Shown: piece by piece, positions 63,460 through 64,000 of the stretch
Numbering within the stretch: the first letter of the stretch is position 1
Layout: each line of letters opens with the position of its first letter
Origin: Bacteroidota bacterium
GTDB lineage: Bacteria; Bacteroidota; Bacteroidia; Bacteroidales; VadinHA17
Assembly (NCBI GenBank): GCA_018262715.1
Contig: JADFDS010000003.1
Location: forward strand, 1 to 64,000
Length of the DNA: 64,000 nt
Direction: 5' to 3'
The notes under the pieces: model-generated
Seen by the model: the letters and a program-made list of their open reading frames with translations, nothing else
Database searches by the model: none
Told to the model about the DNA's origin: nothing
Made by a program: the position numbers and the translations under genes

Positions 63460-63951
63460 ATGGAAGAAGAAAAATCCCCCAGGCAGTCAGGAGTGGGTGT
63501 CGGTGCACTCGTAACCGCCATAATAGCATTCCTGCTGGCAGTTATCCCCTGCATAGGCCTGGTTGCAGTGATCCCGGCAGTGATCGCCATTGTCCTTGCC
63601 ATAATCGGGCTTTCCAGGCCCCAGGTTAACCAGGGGATGCTCGTCGGCGGACTTGTCGTAGGCATTATCGCCCTCATGATATCAGTTTCACAGAGCTTTG
63701 TCCTTGGCAAGATTGCAAACAAATCGGGCAGCTGGGCAACGGATATTGAGAAGGTAATAAGGGATGTTACCGATGACCTCGAGAAGGAATTCGGTGACAA
63801 CGAGGTAACCATCAAGATCAACAGCGATGATGAGACCGTGGAGATAAAAGCTTCCGGAAAGAAAGGTGGTCTCGAAGACCGGCTGGAAGAGCTTGAAGGA
63901 ACCGTTGACACCCTGAAGAGCAAGGCTGACACCACAAAAGGGCAGTGGTGA
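63460..63951 (+). CDS. DUF4190-type membrane protein
   Basis: 163 residues. Three hydrophobic helices in residues 12-85 (VGALVTAIIAFLLAVIPCIGLVAVIPAVIAIVLAIIGLSRP and GMLVGGLVVGIIALMISV), as in DUF4190 proteins, then a charged tail from 95 with EDRLEELEGTVDTLKSKAD, likely a coiled coil. It is the last gene of the window; about 49 bases follow with nothing recognisable. Function unknown. Confidence 0.75.
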   Translation: MEEEKSPRQSGVGVGALVTAIIAFLLAVIPCIGLVAVIPAVIAIVLAIIGLSRPQVNQGMLVGGLVVGIIALMISVSQSFVLGKIANKSGSWATDIEKVIRDVTDDLEKEFGDNEVTIKINSDDETVEIKASGKKGGLEDRLEELEGTVDTLKSKADTTKGQW

Positions 63952-64000
63952 AACCAAACCCGGATACAAAGCCGTATCTAATTCTTAATCTTATACTTGC

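Overview
The window looks like chromosomal DNA of a Bacteroidota bacterium, most likely in or near the Bacteroidales. Signs seen directly: promoter -7 elements of the TAnnTTTG type, a TonB-dependent receptor with a carboxypeptidase-like N-terminal domain, two DUF5916-type outer-membrane proteins, an S46 dipeptidyl-peptidase, a C-terminal domain resembling the type IX secretion sorting signal, LytTR regulation, a prfB gene with the programmed frameshift, and the mutA/mutB methylmalonyl-CoA mutase pair typical of propionate/succinate metabolism. No phage, insertion sequence, CRISPR array or plasmid functions are visible.

Layout. 1-2.7 kb: a ZU5-type secreted protein running off the left edge, a repeat-bearing gap, and a secreted-protein gene broken by one in-frame stop. 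2.7-14.5 kb: two near-identical APC permeases bracketing an ECF sigma factor with a membrane-anchored beta-barrel partner, a small barrel protein, an LVIVD lipoprotein, a serpin and an X-Pro dipeptidyl-peptidase-like enzyme. 14.5-18 kb: a phosphoesterase/beta-propeller fusion, a 5'-truncated DUF4143 gene, and tRNA-Val preceded by two identical 66-bp tRNA-derived units. 18-22.4 kb: a cytochrome b6-type protein, a Rieske protein and an eight-haem cytochrome/TPR fusion. 22.4-29.8 kb: a tricorn-type protease, a YCII protein, two MFS transporters and an unknown secreted protein. 29.9-36.5 kb: a MacAB/TolC-type efflux operon ending in a LytS/LytTR two-component pair. 36.5-41.4 kb: tonB divergent from two related lipoproteins and a TonB-dependent receptor. 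41.4-47 kb: two tandem DUF5916 paralogues. 46.9-53.1 kb: housekeeping and peptidase genes (ProX-like, SiaC-like, rnhA, MarC, S46 peptidase, rnhB, glycosyltransferase). 53.2-57.4 kb: flippase, a putative T9SS cargo, a collagen/C1q-like protein and an AAA ATPase. 57.6-64 kb: prfB, mutA, mutB, a thioredoxin-like lipoprotein and a DUF4190-type membrane protein.

Together the peptidases (S15-like, tricorn-type, S46), amino-acid permeases and methylmalonyl-CoA mutase suggest a peptide-using organism that ferments or respires through succinate/propionate. The b6/Rieske/octahaem module suggests a quinol-oxidising chain. The most unusual items are that redox module, the putative envelope-spanning sigma regulator, the tRNA-derived tandem repeat, and three independent short duplications at gene ends.
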